Origin: a virus
Virus record (IMG/VR): IMGVR_UViG_3300049846_000362
Span: 1-31,079 of that record
DNA: 31,079 bases
Reading direction: 5' to 3' (one strand)
Part shown: positions 25,701-31,079 of the stretch, one piece after another
How the letters are laid out: each line of letters starts with the position of its first letter
How positions within the stretch are numbered: the stretch's first letter is position 1
Position numbers and translations under genes: made by a program
The notes under the pieces: model-generated
Told to the model about the DNA's origin: nothing
What the model saw: only the letters and a program-made list of their open reading frames with translations
Database searches by the model: none

Positions 25701-25964
25701 CGAGTTGGCGACGCTGACCCAGCCAGCGTTCGGGTCGATGTAGTCGCCCGTGCGCTGTTCGAGGACGAAGGTGGTGGGGTTGATGCGCAGCGACCAAAGG
25801 TCGGAACGGAGCGCACCCGTGTCGGCACGCCACAGATCATCCAAGATGTCGGCGAGCGTGCGGCTGCCCTTCTCGGCCGCTTCGAGATAGGCGTCGAGAA
25901 CGTGTTCGCCGGTGGCGGCGGACTGAAAGCGGAGCTGATCGCCAGAGGGACGGGTGGTGGTCAT
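22713..25964 (-). CDS. Tail fibre protein with GIGTxxP repeats
   Basis: 1083 aa; the likely host-receptor-binding fibre. Residues about 20-85 form an N-terminal module that is paralogous to the start of the second fibre-like protein at 15052-16629, so they probably dock to the same kind of site on the tail. Residues 144-170 carry GVTSFNGRTGTVTL followed by GDITGVLGYTP, a classic phage-fibre linker. Residues about 261-917 hold eight copies of a GNxGIGTxxPxxxLDVxG motif separated by variable beta-rich segments. The C-terminus (about 985-1083: VGYKGVPQNPQSGTYTTIL, then SDTLIWSPFGTTGSRTLA and a WFISG end) resembles a common fibre-tip domain. No peptidase S74 auto-chaperone is evident. It starts 3 nt after the previous stop. 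Confidence 0.9.
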   Translation of the reverse strand: MTTTRPSGDQLRFQSAATGEHVLDAYLEAAEKGSRTLADILDDLWRADTGALRSDLWSLRINPTTFVLEQRTGDYIDPNAGWVSVANSSFFRQRGTHAASTAYLRLDLVLYNDTVYICNTPHTSTGAIPDGTKFNPLVNLAATGVTSFNGRTGTVTLISGDITGVLGYTPVSPTSLSSSLANYLPLAGGTLTGGLSGTTLNLSGAATLPSIDVFATSGDATVVIRQGTAGAQLRSVANNTAGLRFTHSNGTTEWGRFDASGNFGLNTTNPQSRFHLKGGLRLEDATDTTTRDWTMSVTTAGLLQISETVGNNNVFINGSGQLGLGTTPTTDLTIGNTNSVDRTAQLGSTNSMRLRFATSGASNLATITATDDISAGALAFATGFPITERMRIQANGNVGIGTTTPESNLDVGGSAIIRTDATNGFALFAPKNGTSVFGANYDRFEIRVDTATQVTNIGNTNGGTGQARALAFLAGNAERVRITPTGEVGIGTASPAFRLDVGGTMRAFGIAQFDNDVLLNKATLNTIYFDTAFALARNGTGERMRVTASGLVGIGTTNPGSSLEVNGGIRARGGTPGANGVNNNGYAFGSPGDTDSGMFSSADGQLEFYSNNGEVMRLSSGNVGIGTTSPGARLDVAGGNVRIANNQNLQFRNFAGTGTTTFTHQSDDNFVTYNAAGTPILSFSAGATPYVSYGANANLRINMDAPSQSMAFVSSGVERATLFSDGTFRFASQLQASGSITSGYGVSTGDVALELGGLRTGSGATYIDLHATNATDFEARILRNAGVNGHFQIYNTGTGNLEISQIGNAPLIFKTQDVERARIDGNGNLGIGSTNPVNNAGWGGLTINGTSGSIGSFSANGVETFRIQVNGGQTYLNNIAATPLIFQTNNAERMRLDAAGNLGIGTSPSSTLDVNGNVEIVGTLFLGSSNHGNLASDTNTLYLRGTNLAFQDAGGSTNKLVLDTNGDVTSPARAAAVGYKGVPQNPQSGTYTTILADMGKHLYNSGGAATWTIAANASVAYPIGATLTFVNDGSGNMTIAINSDTLIWSPFGTTGSRTLAPNGIATAVKITATRWFISGSGLS
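23214..25184 (-). repeat. Eight GIGTxxP/LDVxG repeats in the fibre shaft
   Basis: Copies include GNFGLNTTNP, GQLGLGTTPT, GNVGIGTTTP (followed by LDVGG), GEVGIGTASP, GLVGIGTTNP, GNVGIGTTSP, GNLGIGSTNP and GNLGIGTSPS (followed by LDVNG). The spacing varies, so they are diverged shaft repeats rather than recent tandem copies. The underlying DNA repeats could recombine and vary fibre length. Confidence 0.85.
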
Positions 25965-25967
25965 GGC

Positions 25968-26336
25968 CTACTCGTTGTTCAGGTGCCGCGCGAGCGCGGC
26001 GCGAGTGATGGACGCGCGGTCCAACTGTTCGAGTTGACGTTGCTTGACCTTGAGTTCGTCGATCTCTGCGCGGAGATCAGTGAGGGTGTCGGAGTAGAGT
26101 GCGCATTGAGCCACCATCAGCGCCTTCATCTCGTCGATGGCGGGCTTGATGATGAGCGAAGCCTCTTTGATGGCCTCTTCGACCGCCTTGGCTTGGCTGA
26201 CGAGGTCGGGGGCCACGTAATACTGAGGGGCGCTGGGCGGCGGCGCAGAGTTCTGCGCGTTAACGAAGGCGGCCAGCGTCTTGCGGACGTCTTCCAGTTG
26301 GGTCTGGAGGCGGTCGAGGCGGGTTTCTTCAGTCAT
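25968..26336 (-). CDS. Coiled-coil hypothetical protein (122 aa)
   Basis: 122 aa, begins MTEETRLDRLQTQLEDVRK. The ATG at 26336 overlaps the portal TGA as ATGA and has AGGT about 9 nt upstream; the longer frame reaching back to 26606 only mirrors portal coding sequence. Residues 4-27 and about 45-110 are strongly helical and charged with heptad-like spacing, split by a Pro-rich linker (SAPPPSAPQYY). There is no signal peptide or membrane segment. The family is not recognised. Sitting between portal and fibre it may be a small virion or assembly protein, but nothing proves this. Confidence 0.75.
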   Translation of the reverse strand: MTEETRLDRLQTQLEDVRKTLAAFVNAQNSAPPPSAPQYYVAPDLVSQAKAVEEAIKEASLIIKPAIDEMKALMVAQCALYSDTLTDLRAEIDELKVKQRQLEQLDRASITRAALARHLNNE

Positions 26337-28255
26337 TGGCGGACCTGCTGACGTGCGGGGATGAGGTTGCCCTTCTGGATTTCCTGTTCGAGCTGCTGCT
26401 GCGGCATCACGGTCGCGCCTTGCGCAGCCTGCATGAGGGCCATCTGCTGCGAGGGGGAGGGGCCTTGCTGGCGCTCTTCGGGAGAGATGCGGAAGCGGTC
26501 GAGATCGGAGATGCCGAGCGCGCGGATGCCCTCTTCGGCGATCTTGCCGACCTTGTATTCCATGTTCAGGCCAGTCTGCGACATGATCTGAAGCATGTTC
26601 ATCCACGTCTCGGCGTTGCGGGTCGGCTCGATGGGGAGCGTCCCGTCAATGACGAGGTAGTCGACTTGACCTTGGAGGTCTTTGGCGACGTCAAAGTCGA
26701 TGTAGCCGTCCTCGACCATGTCGGAGAGTTGCGACGGCATGGACTCAGGGTCGATCTTGATGGAGCCGGAGTAGGCGAGGGCGTCTTGGATGTTGCCGAC
26801 CATCATGTTGACGAGCGGGCGGATGGTGGTCGCAGAGATGATGCGACTGAGGACGCCGAGGCGCTGGGAGCCGAGCTGGGTCAGGCGGGCGATCTCGGTG
26901 GCGGTGCGGATGCCGTCGGCGGTGGGCATGCCCTGCTGCGCGTCACTTGCGGCGGAGACGCGCTGCTTGAGTTCGGACATCGCTTGGATGTCCTGCCAGT
27001 GGCTCCGGGTGACGTCGGGGACTTGGGCGATGAAGACGCCGTCGCCGGGCTTCGCGCCGGGCAGGGTGCGCACGACGCCCCACGGGTTGCGGTTGATGAG
27101 GTCGCTGATCGAGACTTGGGTCGGGTCGGCGAAGATGAGGTTGTTGAGGGCCGCTTGGACGTTGTCGATGCGGCTGCGCAGCAGCCACGTCGCGACGTCG
27201 TGCATGGGCAGCAGGATGTCGTAGAGCGACTGCGAGTAGGTCTTGTGGCTGTCTTGGTAGAGACCCCCGATGACGGTCGGGAACTGCTGGCCATAGGGGT
27301 TGATCTGGAAGCGGATCACGACGTTTTCGTCGAGGATCGTGATGACCAGCCAGATCATGTCGATTTGGGGGATGCCGATTTCGTAACCGGCCATGCGCAC
27401 CCACGCCTCGTCGACGACGCGGGAGTCGCCGAGGGCGAACCAGTTCTGGTGCGTGCGGCCTTCGAGGGGCTGGGCCGGGTCGATGGAGAGGCCCCGCCCT
27501 TCCTCGCGGTGGAAGCGGTGGCCTTCCCAGCCATTGACGGGCGAGGACTGGCGGATGCGCAGGGCCGGGAACTGCTTGAGCTTGGGGTAGAGGCCAGAGG
27601 AGGCGAGGGAGTTGAAGGCGAGGAAGTCAGAGAAGATGATGTAGCCCATGTTCTCCCAGTCGCCCCAGTTGACGCGGGGGTCGGGAAAGCAGCGGCGCGG
27701 GTCGAAGTTGATGATCCGGTTTTGGTTGGTCTTGGCGTCCCAGATGACCTTGGTGGGGGCAAAGCCGTAGCGGATCGAGTCGAGCAGGAGTTGGGCGATG
27801 CGGGCTTCCGCGCCGGTGCGGCGCATCTGCATGTGCAGGACGCGTTCGAGGATCGGGGCGACCTTGCGCGATTTGCGGTTCTGGCCTTCGAGCTGGAACA
27901 TCGGATTGCGGCCGGTCAGGGCCGCCATCATGTAGGTGAGGACGGTGTCAGCGATGGCGCGCGTGTCGGCGATGACGGCCTTTTCGCGGAAGGAGGTGGC
28001 TTCGGGCGGAACCCAGACGTCGTGCGCGCGGTCCGCTTCGAGCCAGTGATCGTAGCGACGGCCAATGCGGCGGTGCGACATGTCGTGGCACGCCTTGATG
28101 TAGGAGACGATCTTCGCTTCTTCATCGGTGGTGAGTTCGGCGGAGATGTCTTCGTAGGCGGCGAGACGTTCGGCGAAGCGAGACAGGTCCACCACGACGC
28201 CATCGTGGTGGACTGGGCCTGCTGAACGATAATTGGTGGTGGAGACCGCGTTCAT
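26333..28255 (-). CDS. Portal protein
   Basis: 640 aa. The portal forms the dodecameric DNA channel at the head vertex, binding terminase during packaging and the tail afterwards. I call it from its position directly after TerL and from its make-up. It has an N-terminal region with a W-rich segment (YDHWLEADRAHDVWVPP, about 68-84), a central alpha/beta region with NFDPRRCFPDPRVNWGDW typical of podoviral portals, and a long helical C-terminal half ending in a Q-rich tail (PSQQMALMQAAQ..QQQLEQE). It starts 36 nt after the TerL stop, with no strong Shine-Dalgarno sequence. Its TGA overlaps the next ATG (ATGA). Confidence 0.85.
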   Translation of the reverse strand: MNAVSTTNYRSAGPVHHDGVVVDLSRFAERLAAYEDISAELTTDEEAKIVSYIKACHDMSHRRIGRRYDHWLEADRAHDVWVPPEATSFREKAVIADTRAIADTVLTYMMAALTGRNPMFQLEGQNRKSRKVAPILERVLHMQMRRTGAEARIAQLLLDSIRYGFAPTKVIWDAKTNQNRIINFDPRRCFPDPRVNWGDWENMGYIIFSDFLAFNSLASSGLYPKLKQFPALRIRQSSPVNGWEGHRFHREEGRGLSIDPAQPLEGRTHQNWFALGDSRVVDEAWVRMAGYEIGIPQIDMIWLVITILDENVVIRFQINPYGQQFPTVIGGLYQDSHKTYSQSLYDILLPMHDVATWLLRSRIDNVQAALNNLIFADPTQVSISDLINRNPWGVVRTLPGAKPGDGVFIAQVPDVTRSHWQDIQAMSELKQRVSAASDAQQGMPTADGIRTATEIARLTQLGSQRLGVLSRIISATTIRPLVNMMVGNIQDALAYSGSIKIDPESMPSQLSDMVEDGYIDFDVAKDLQGQVDYLVIDGTLPIEPTRNAETWMNMLQIMSQTGLNMEYKVGKIAEEGIRALGISDLDRFRISPEERQQGPSPSQQMALMQAAQGATVMPQQQLEQEIQKGNLIPARQQVRQ

Positions 28256-28291
28256 GCGGCGACATTGTCGTGGAGATTGGAGGCTGTCGTC

Positions 28292-29905
28292 CTACTCGCC
28301 CCAGCCACGCCAGATGTTGTTGAGCGGGGCCAAGGAGCGCTTGGCGAGCGCGGCAAGGCTGTTGTCGTGCGCGGCTTGCAGGGACTCGAAGGAGGGGGCG
28401 TTGAAAGACGCGGACTCGGGCGAAATGGCCATGCGGGAGAGGACGTCGAGGCCCATCGAGAGGGTGTCGACTTGGTCGTCCTTCGCGCCCGAAGGGAACT
28501 GGAGCGTTTCTTCGAGGAAGGCGTCCAGCCATGGGGCGGACTTGGGCAGGAAGACGCGGCCACCCTCGATGAGGGGGGTGACAGCGTGGACGCGCGAGAC
28601 CTTGTCGCGGCTGACGCGGTAAGGGATCACGGAGACGCCGGACTCGCGCCGGAGTTCTTGGAGCAAGGACTGGCCGGAGGCCTTGTCTTCGACGTAGAGG
28701 CCACGCAAGCCGCGACCGCGCCAGCGGGTGTTGATGGCGACGGCGCGGGCCTTGAGTTCGGGGAAGGTGAACTTGTCGCGGATCACGTCGAGGATGTAGA
28801 TGTCGCCGTGGTTGTCGAGGCCCATGACGATGAAGACGGAGTAGTCGGCCTGCTCGGTCTTTTTGAAGGCGGTGTCAGCCGCGATGATGACGATGGGCAG
28901 GCTTTCGATGCGGTCGTCGTAGTATTGCCACCAGTTTGAGCGGATCAGGTTGCCGCCCGCGATGTAGGGGGTCTGGAGGTAGAGGGCCGCGAACTCGCGC
29001 TCGTTGAGGCGCTTGCGGCGCAGAAGTTCATTTACGGGGAAGCGCTCGGGCCAGAGGGCTTCGTAGTTGGGTTCGTTGGGATCGTCGGGGTTCGGCTCGT
29101 CTTTGAGGGTGAGTGCAGGGAGAGTGAGGTGCCCCCACTGGCCGGACTTCCACTCGTCGGTTTCCATGAGGCGGCCCGCGAGGTCGTCGGGGTGCCAGCG
29201 GGTGAGGATCACGAGCTGCTTGTGCGGCGTGAGGTCGACTTCGGGCTGGAGGCGCATGGCGAGGGCGGAGGTGTAGAAGGACCAGACCTTGTTGCGCTTG
29301 GTGGCGGACTCGGCGTCTTCGCGGGACTTGATGGGGTCGTCGATGATGAGGAGGGTCGCGGGGCGGCCCGAGGTGGTGCCGTCGAGACCAATGCCGAAGT
29401 AAGCGCCGCCAGAGGTGGTGCGCCACTCGTCGGCGGCTTGGCTGTCCTTGCGGATGCGGAACTCGGGAAAGGCCTTCTGGGTGCGGTCGTCCGAGGCGAT
29501 GTCGCGCGTGTTGCGGCCGAACTCCTTGCCGAGTTCCGAGTTGTAGGAGGTCGACATGACGTAGCGCGTCGGATTGCGCGCGAGGTAGTAGGCCGGGAAG
29601 AGCTTGGTGCAGAACTCCGTCTTGGCGTGACGAGGCGGCATGTTGACGACGAGGCGCTCGACGACGGTGTCGAGGGAGACTGTGGGGTCGCAGCCTTCGG
29701 GCAGGCCACCGAGATCGCGGTGGGTGAGGGTGCCCTTCTCGAACTTGTCGAGGATGTCGACCAGCTTGGTCTGGAACGGGGCCAGTGTCCACGTCGGGCG
29801 GTGGAGCGCGACGAAGCCAGCGAAGCTGGTGGCGGCGCGCTTGAGGCGGAGGAGTTGTTCAGCCGCCGCCGCGATCTCGGGTGAGAGCTTAGCGGCGGGC
29901 GGCAT
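28292..29905 (-). CDS. terL: Terminase large subunit (packaging ATPase and nuclease)
   Basis: 537 aa, normal length for the family. TerL drives ATP-dependent DNA translocation into the prohead at the portal and cuts the concatemer. The ATPase domain shows a Walker A variant near residues 88-97 (NMPPRHAKTE), Walker B LLIIDD at 185-190 and the coupling motif LTRWH at 234-238. The C-terminal RNase H-like nuclease shows acidic residues in AADTAF (D344), YVEDKASG (E406/D407) and KDDQVD (D476, D477, D480). The ATG at 29905 overlaps the previous gene by 17 nt; no strong ribosome site is seen, so translation is probably coupled. It sits directly before the portal gene, the usual order. Confidence 0.95.
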   Translation of the reverse strand: MPPAAKLSPEIAAAAEQLLRLKRAATSFAGFVALHRPTWTLAPFQTKLVDILDKFEKGTLTHRDLGGLPEGCDPTVSLDTVVERLVVNMPPRHAKTEFCTKLFPAYYLARNPTRYVMSTSYNSELGKEFGRNTRDIASDDRTQKAFPEFRIRKDSQAADEWRTTSGGAYFGIGLDGTTSGRPATLLIIDDPIKSREDAESATKRNKVWSFYTSALAMRLQPEVDLTPHKQLVILTRWHPDDLAGRLMETDEWKSGQWGHLTLPALTLKDEPNPDDPNEPNYEALWPERFPVNELLRRKRLNEREFAALYLQTPYIAGGNLIRSNWWQYYDDRIESLPIVIIAADTAFKKTEQADYSVFIVMGLDNHGDIYILDVIRDKFTFPELKARAVAINTRWRGRGLRGLYVEDKASGQSLLQELRRESGVSVIPYRVSRDKVSRVHAVTPLIEGGRVFLPKSAPWLDAFLEETLQFPSGAKDDQVDTLSMGLDVLSRMAISPESASFNAPSFESLQAAHDNSLAALAKRSLAPLNNIWRGWGE

Positions 29906-30110
29906 TCAGACGGGCTTCAACGAGATTGGCGCGGACTTCGGGATTGTGGACCGTGTCGATCATGAGGCCAGTGATGGCGTTCATGAAGGCGCGCGCGCGC
30001 TTCGCGGGGTCTTCGATGGAGGTCAGGTCAGCGCGGGCAAGAGCCGCGCCGAGTTGGTCAGGCGTCGCGCTCGATGGGATCGGCAGCTTCGGGTTCAGGA
30101 TGTCGGTCAT
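29889..30110 (-). CDS. Hypothetical protein between the terminase genes (73 aa)
   Basis: 73 aa, begins MTDILNPKLPIPSSATPDQL. I chose the ATG at 30110 because GGAAG lies just upstream; a longer in-frame extension to 30308 only mirrors the upstream gene and has low-complexity composition. The gene overlaps the end of the small-terminase candidate by 53 nt and the start of the large terminase by 17 nt, which suggests coupled translation. The middle (DPAKRARAFMNAITGLMIDT) looks helical. I do not recognise a family. Its position and size would fit a terminase accessory protein, but that is context only. Confidence 0.7.
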   Translation of the reverse strand: MTDILNPKLPIPSSATPDQLGAALARADLTSIEDPAKRARAFMNAITGLMIDTVHNPEVRANLVEARLNAARR

Positions 30111-30825
30111 CTTCCGCTTCCAGAGAAGGTTGGAGCGGCTGATGTTCGATGAGAATGCCGGAGCTGTCGTCCTCGTCAGACAGGGCCATGGCCCGCGCTT
30201 CGGCGATGAGGTTTTCGAGTTCGTCGATGGACATGTCTTCAGGGCGAGACGAGCGAGTCTCGTGCATGACGTGCGAGGCCGAGAGGTCGGGCAGGACTTT
30301 GCCGACAAGGATGCCGAAGACGCGGGCTTGGGTGGGGGTCCACGACTTGCCCTCGTGGCCCATCACGACGCCAATGGCCTCGTCGAGGATTTCGTCCATC
30401 GCGCCAGCGAGCTTGCCACGAAGGCGCTGGGCCTGCTTGGGTGTGAGTTCGGTCGACTTAGACAAGGTGCGTAGAGCCTTCATTGCCCGGACCAGCGGCG
30501 GGGTCTGGTAGAGCTTGGGGTATTTCTTCTTCTCGCGGGTTCTTCTCCCATTTTCCGGCGGCGGCGTCCACCCGACCTTGCGACGGCAGTCGACAGAGCA
30601 GAACGCGCGGTAGGGAGCCGCGCTGCGCGGGACCGAGAAGACTGTCTGGCAGCCGGGACAGGTGATCTTGGCCCGCCCATAGAGCGAGGAGCCGTCGCCC
30701 GCGCTCGTGCGGACCATCAAGATCGTGCTGTCGTGGAGCAGCTTGAGGCGGTCAGGGTTGCCGCCCTTGAGGAAGCGGCGGCCATGAGCGCGCTTAGGCT
30801 GCATTCTGCGGCGTTTTCTGGGCAT
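30058..30825 (-). CDS. Putative terminase small subunit with an N-terminal zinc finger
   Basis: 255 aa. The first 20 residues are very basic (PRKRRR..KRAHGRR). A four-cysteine zinc-finger pattern follows: C56-x2-C59 and C76-x3-C80. A helical region around residues 127-182 includes WTPTQARVFGILVGKVLPD, and then MSIDELENLIAEA near 198-210 and a long acidic tail. The pairing of a '(P)TQ-R...L..KVLPDL' segment with a downstream 'MS-DEL-LI' segment is what I associate with phage small terminases. Its place just before the large terminase agrees. The inferred role is recognising the packaging site and loading TerL. The ATG at 30825 has AAGG about 10 nt upstream. The zinc finger is unusual for a small terminase; a separate DNA-binding regulator is the alternative. 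Confidence 0.6.
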   Translation of the reverse strand: MPRKRRRMQPKRAHGRRFLKGGNPDRLKLLHDSTILMVRTSAGDGSSLYGRAKITCPGCQTVFSVPRSAAPYRAFCSVDCRRKVGWTPPPENGRRTREKKKYPKLYQTPPLVRAMKALRTLSKSTELTPKQAQRLRGKLAGAMDEILDEAIGVVMGHEGKSWTPTQARVFGILVGKVLPDLSASHVMHETRSSRPEDMSIDELENLIAEARAMALSDEDDSSGILIEHQPLQPSLEAEDDRHPEPEAADPIERDA

Positions 30826-30921
30826 GTTGAGCCTTGGACGTTTTCAAAATTACCCGCGTATCGCGAGCGACCGGGTGACTCCGATTATGCCCGAACGCGT
30901 CGGCGGGGGCCACCCTGCCCC

Positions 30922-30937
30922 GCCCCCCTTCGGGGGC
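30922..30937. repeat. GC-rich inverted repeat in the leader
   Basis: GCCCCC at 30922-30927 pairs with GGGGGC at 30932-30937 across CTTC. No T-tract follows on either strand, so it is not a standard intrinsic terminator. It may simply reflect local GC-richness. Confidence 0.4.
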
Positions 30938-30997
30938 CGAAACGGCACGTTTGCGGCACACGGCACGCGGAAACCCGCACAATTCGGGGCAAACCAT

Positions 30998-31012
30998 TCC
31001 CCTGAAAGGGGA
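30998..31012. repeat. Short inverted repeat in the leader
   Basis: TCCCCT at 30998-31003 pairs with AGGGGA at 31007-31012 around a 3-nt loop (GAA). It would form a tight 6-bp GC-rich hairpin in either transcript. No function can be read from the sequence. Confidence 0.45.
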
Positions 31013-31047
31013 GCCACCGATTTGAGAACAAAACCTGAACATTCCCA

Positions 31048-31072
31048 TTTCAGCCTCTGTAAGAGGCTGAAA
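31048..31072. repeat. Perfect 10-bp inverted repeat (hairpin or operator-like)
   Basis: TTTCAGCCTC at 31048-31057 is the exact reverse complement of GAGGCTGAAA at 31063-31072, with a 5-nt loop (TGTAA). No T-tract follows on either strand within the window. It could be an RNA hairpin or a dyad protein-binding site. It lies about 220 bp upstream of the first late gene. Confidence 0.7.
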
Positions 31073-31079
31073 ACATGGG

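Larger units (their letters stand above)
30826..31079. other. Non-coding leader upstream of the first late gene
   Basis: No convincing gene is seen in this 254-bp stretch. It is less uniformly GC-rich than the genes and holds three inverted repeats (31048-31072, 30998-31012 and 30922-30937), all upstream of the first packaging gene on the minus strand. None is followed by a clear T-tract, so they are not obvious intrinsic terminators. The position before the terminase genes would fit a late promoter or leader, or a packaging site, but I see no clean -35/-10 pair. CATAAT near 30885 on the minus strand is the only -10-like sequence, and it has no good -35 partner. Confidence 0.5.

Noticed and set aside
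22680-26351. Plus-strand open frame of 1223 codons
   Set aside because: It is antisense to the tail fibre. Its translation is rich in Gly, Val, Asp, Glu, Arg and Ala with no domain marks, whereas the minus-strand fibre repeats are unmistakable.
26336-28225. Plus-strand open frame of 629 codons
   Set aside because: It mirrors the portal gene and has no independent support.
30794-31048. Possible 84-codon minus-strand gene in the leader
   Set aside because: An ATG with GAGG nearby exists, but the ribosome site lies within the 10-bp dyad. The translation is Cys/Arg/Pro-rich without any pattern, and it overlaps the start of the next gene. I judge it non-coding but not excluded.
1-31079. tRNA genes, CRISPR arrays, integrase or attachment sites
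   Set aside because: None was seen. The gaps between genes are too short for tRNA except at 20168-20379 and 30826-31079, and neither shows a cloverleaf or regular repeats.

Overview
The window looks like the late (packaging and virion) half of a GC-rich tailed-phage genome, most likely a podovirus of the SU10/phiEco32 type. The evidence is a large terminase, a portal, a SU10-like major capsid protein, a beta-propeller-type tail nozzle protein, several large internal (ejection) proteins, and no sign of a tape measure, sheath or tail tube. Every supported gene lies on the minus strand, so the map reads from right (31079) to left (1). Genes are packed with short gaps or ATGA, GTGA and TAATG overlaps, as in one long late operon. 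High GC suggests a GC-rich bacterial host, but the host cannot be named. No tRNA, CRISPR, integrase or insertion sequence is visible.

Packaging and head (31079 to 18146). A 254-bp non-coding leader with three inverted repeats precedes a zinc-finger protein that resembles a small terminase, a 73-aa unknown, the large terminase, the portal and a 122-aa coiled-coil protein. A 1083-aa tail fibre, a 133-aa beta-rich protein, two small membrane proteins (lysis candidates) and a 97-aa unknown follow. Then come the scaffold-like protein, the major capsid protein bracketed by two terminator-like hairpins, and two small proteins, one an adaptor candidate.

Tail and ejected proteins (18149 to 1). The nozzle protein is followed by a second fibre-like protein whose N-terminus is paralogous to that of the first fibre, a GNAT acetyltransferase, and three large repeat-rich internal virion proteins (840, 633 and 607 aa). 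Next is a two-domain peptidoglycan hydrolase (lytic transglycosylase plus M15-type peptidase). Last is a giant open reading frame of at least 2453 codons that runs off the left edge.

The most striking item is this giant protein. It starts like a podoviral ejection protein, has two separate HExxH zinc-peptidase motifs with matching downstream E-[YW]-F-A-x-Q motifs, and carries an ADP-ribosyltransferase-like domain (H-Y-E type). This is the layout of a virion-delivered 'polyvalent' protein that could act on host targets at entry. Other unusual signals are an exact 18-residue helical repeat, a 21-residue repeat, about seven 80-88-residue repeats, four DDPxFW motifs in the hydrolase, and a GGACGAY motif in the main intergenic gaps.
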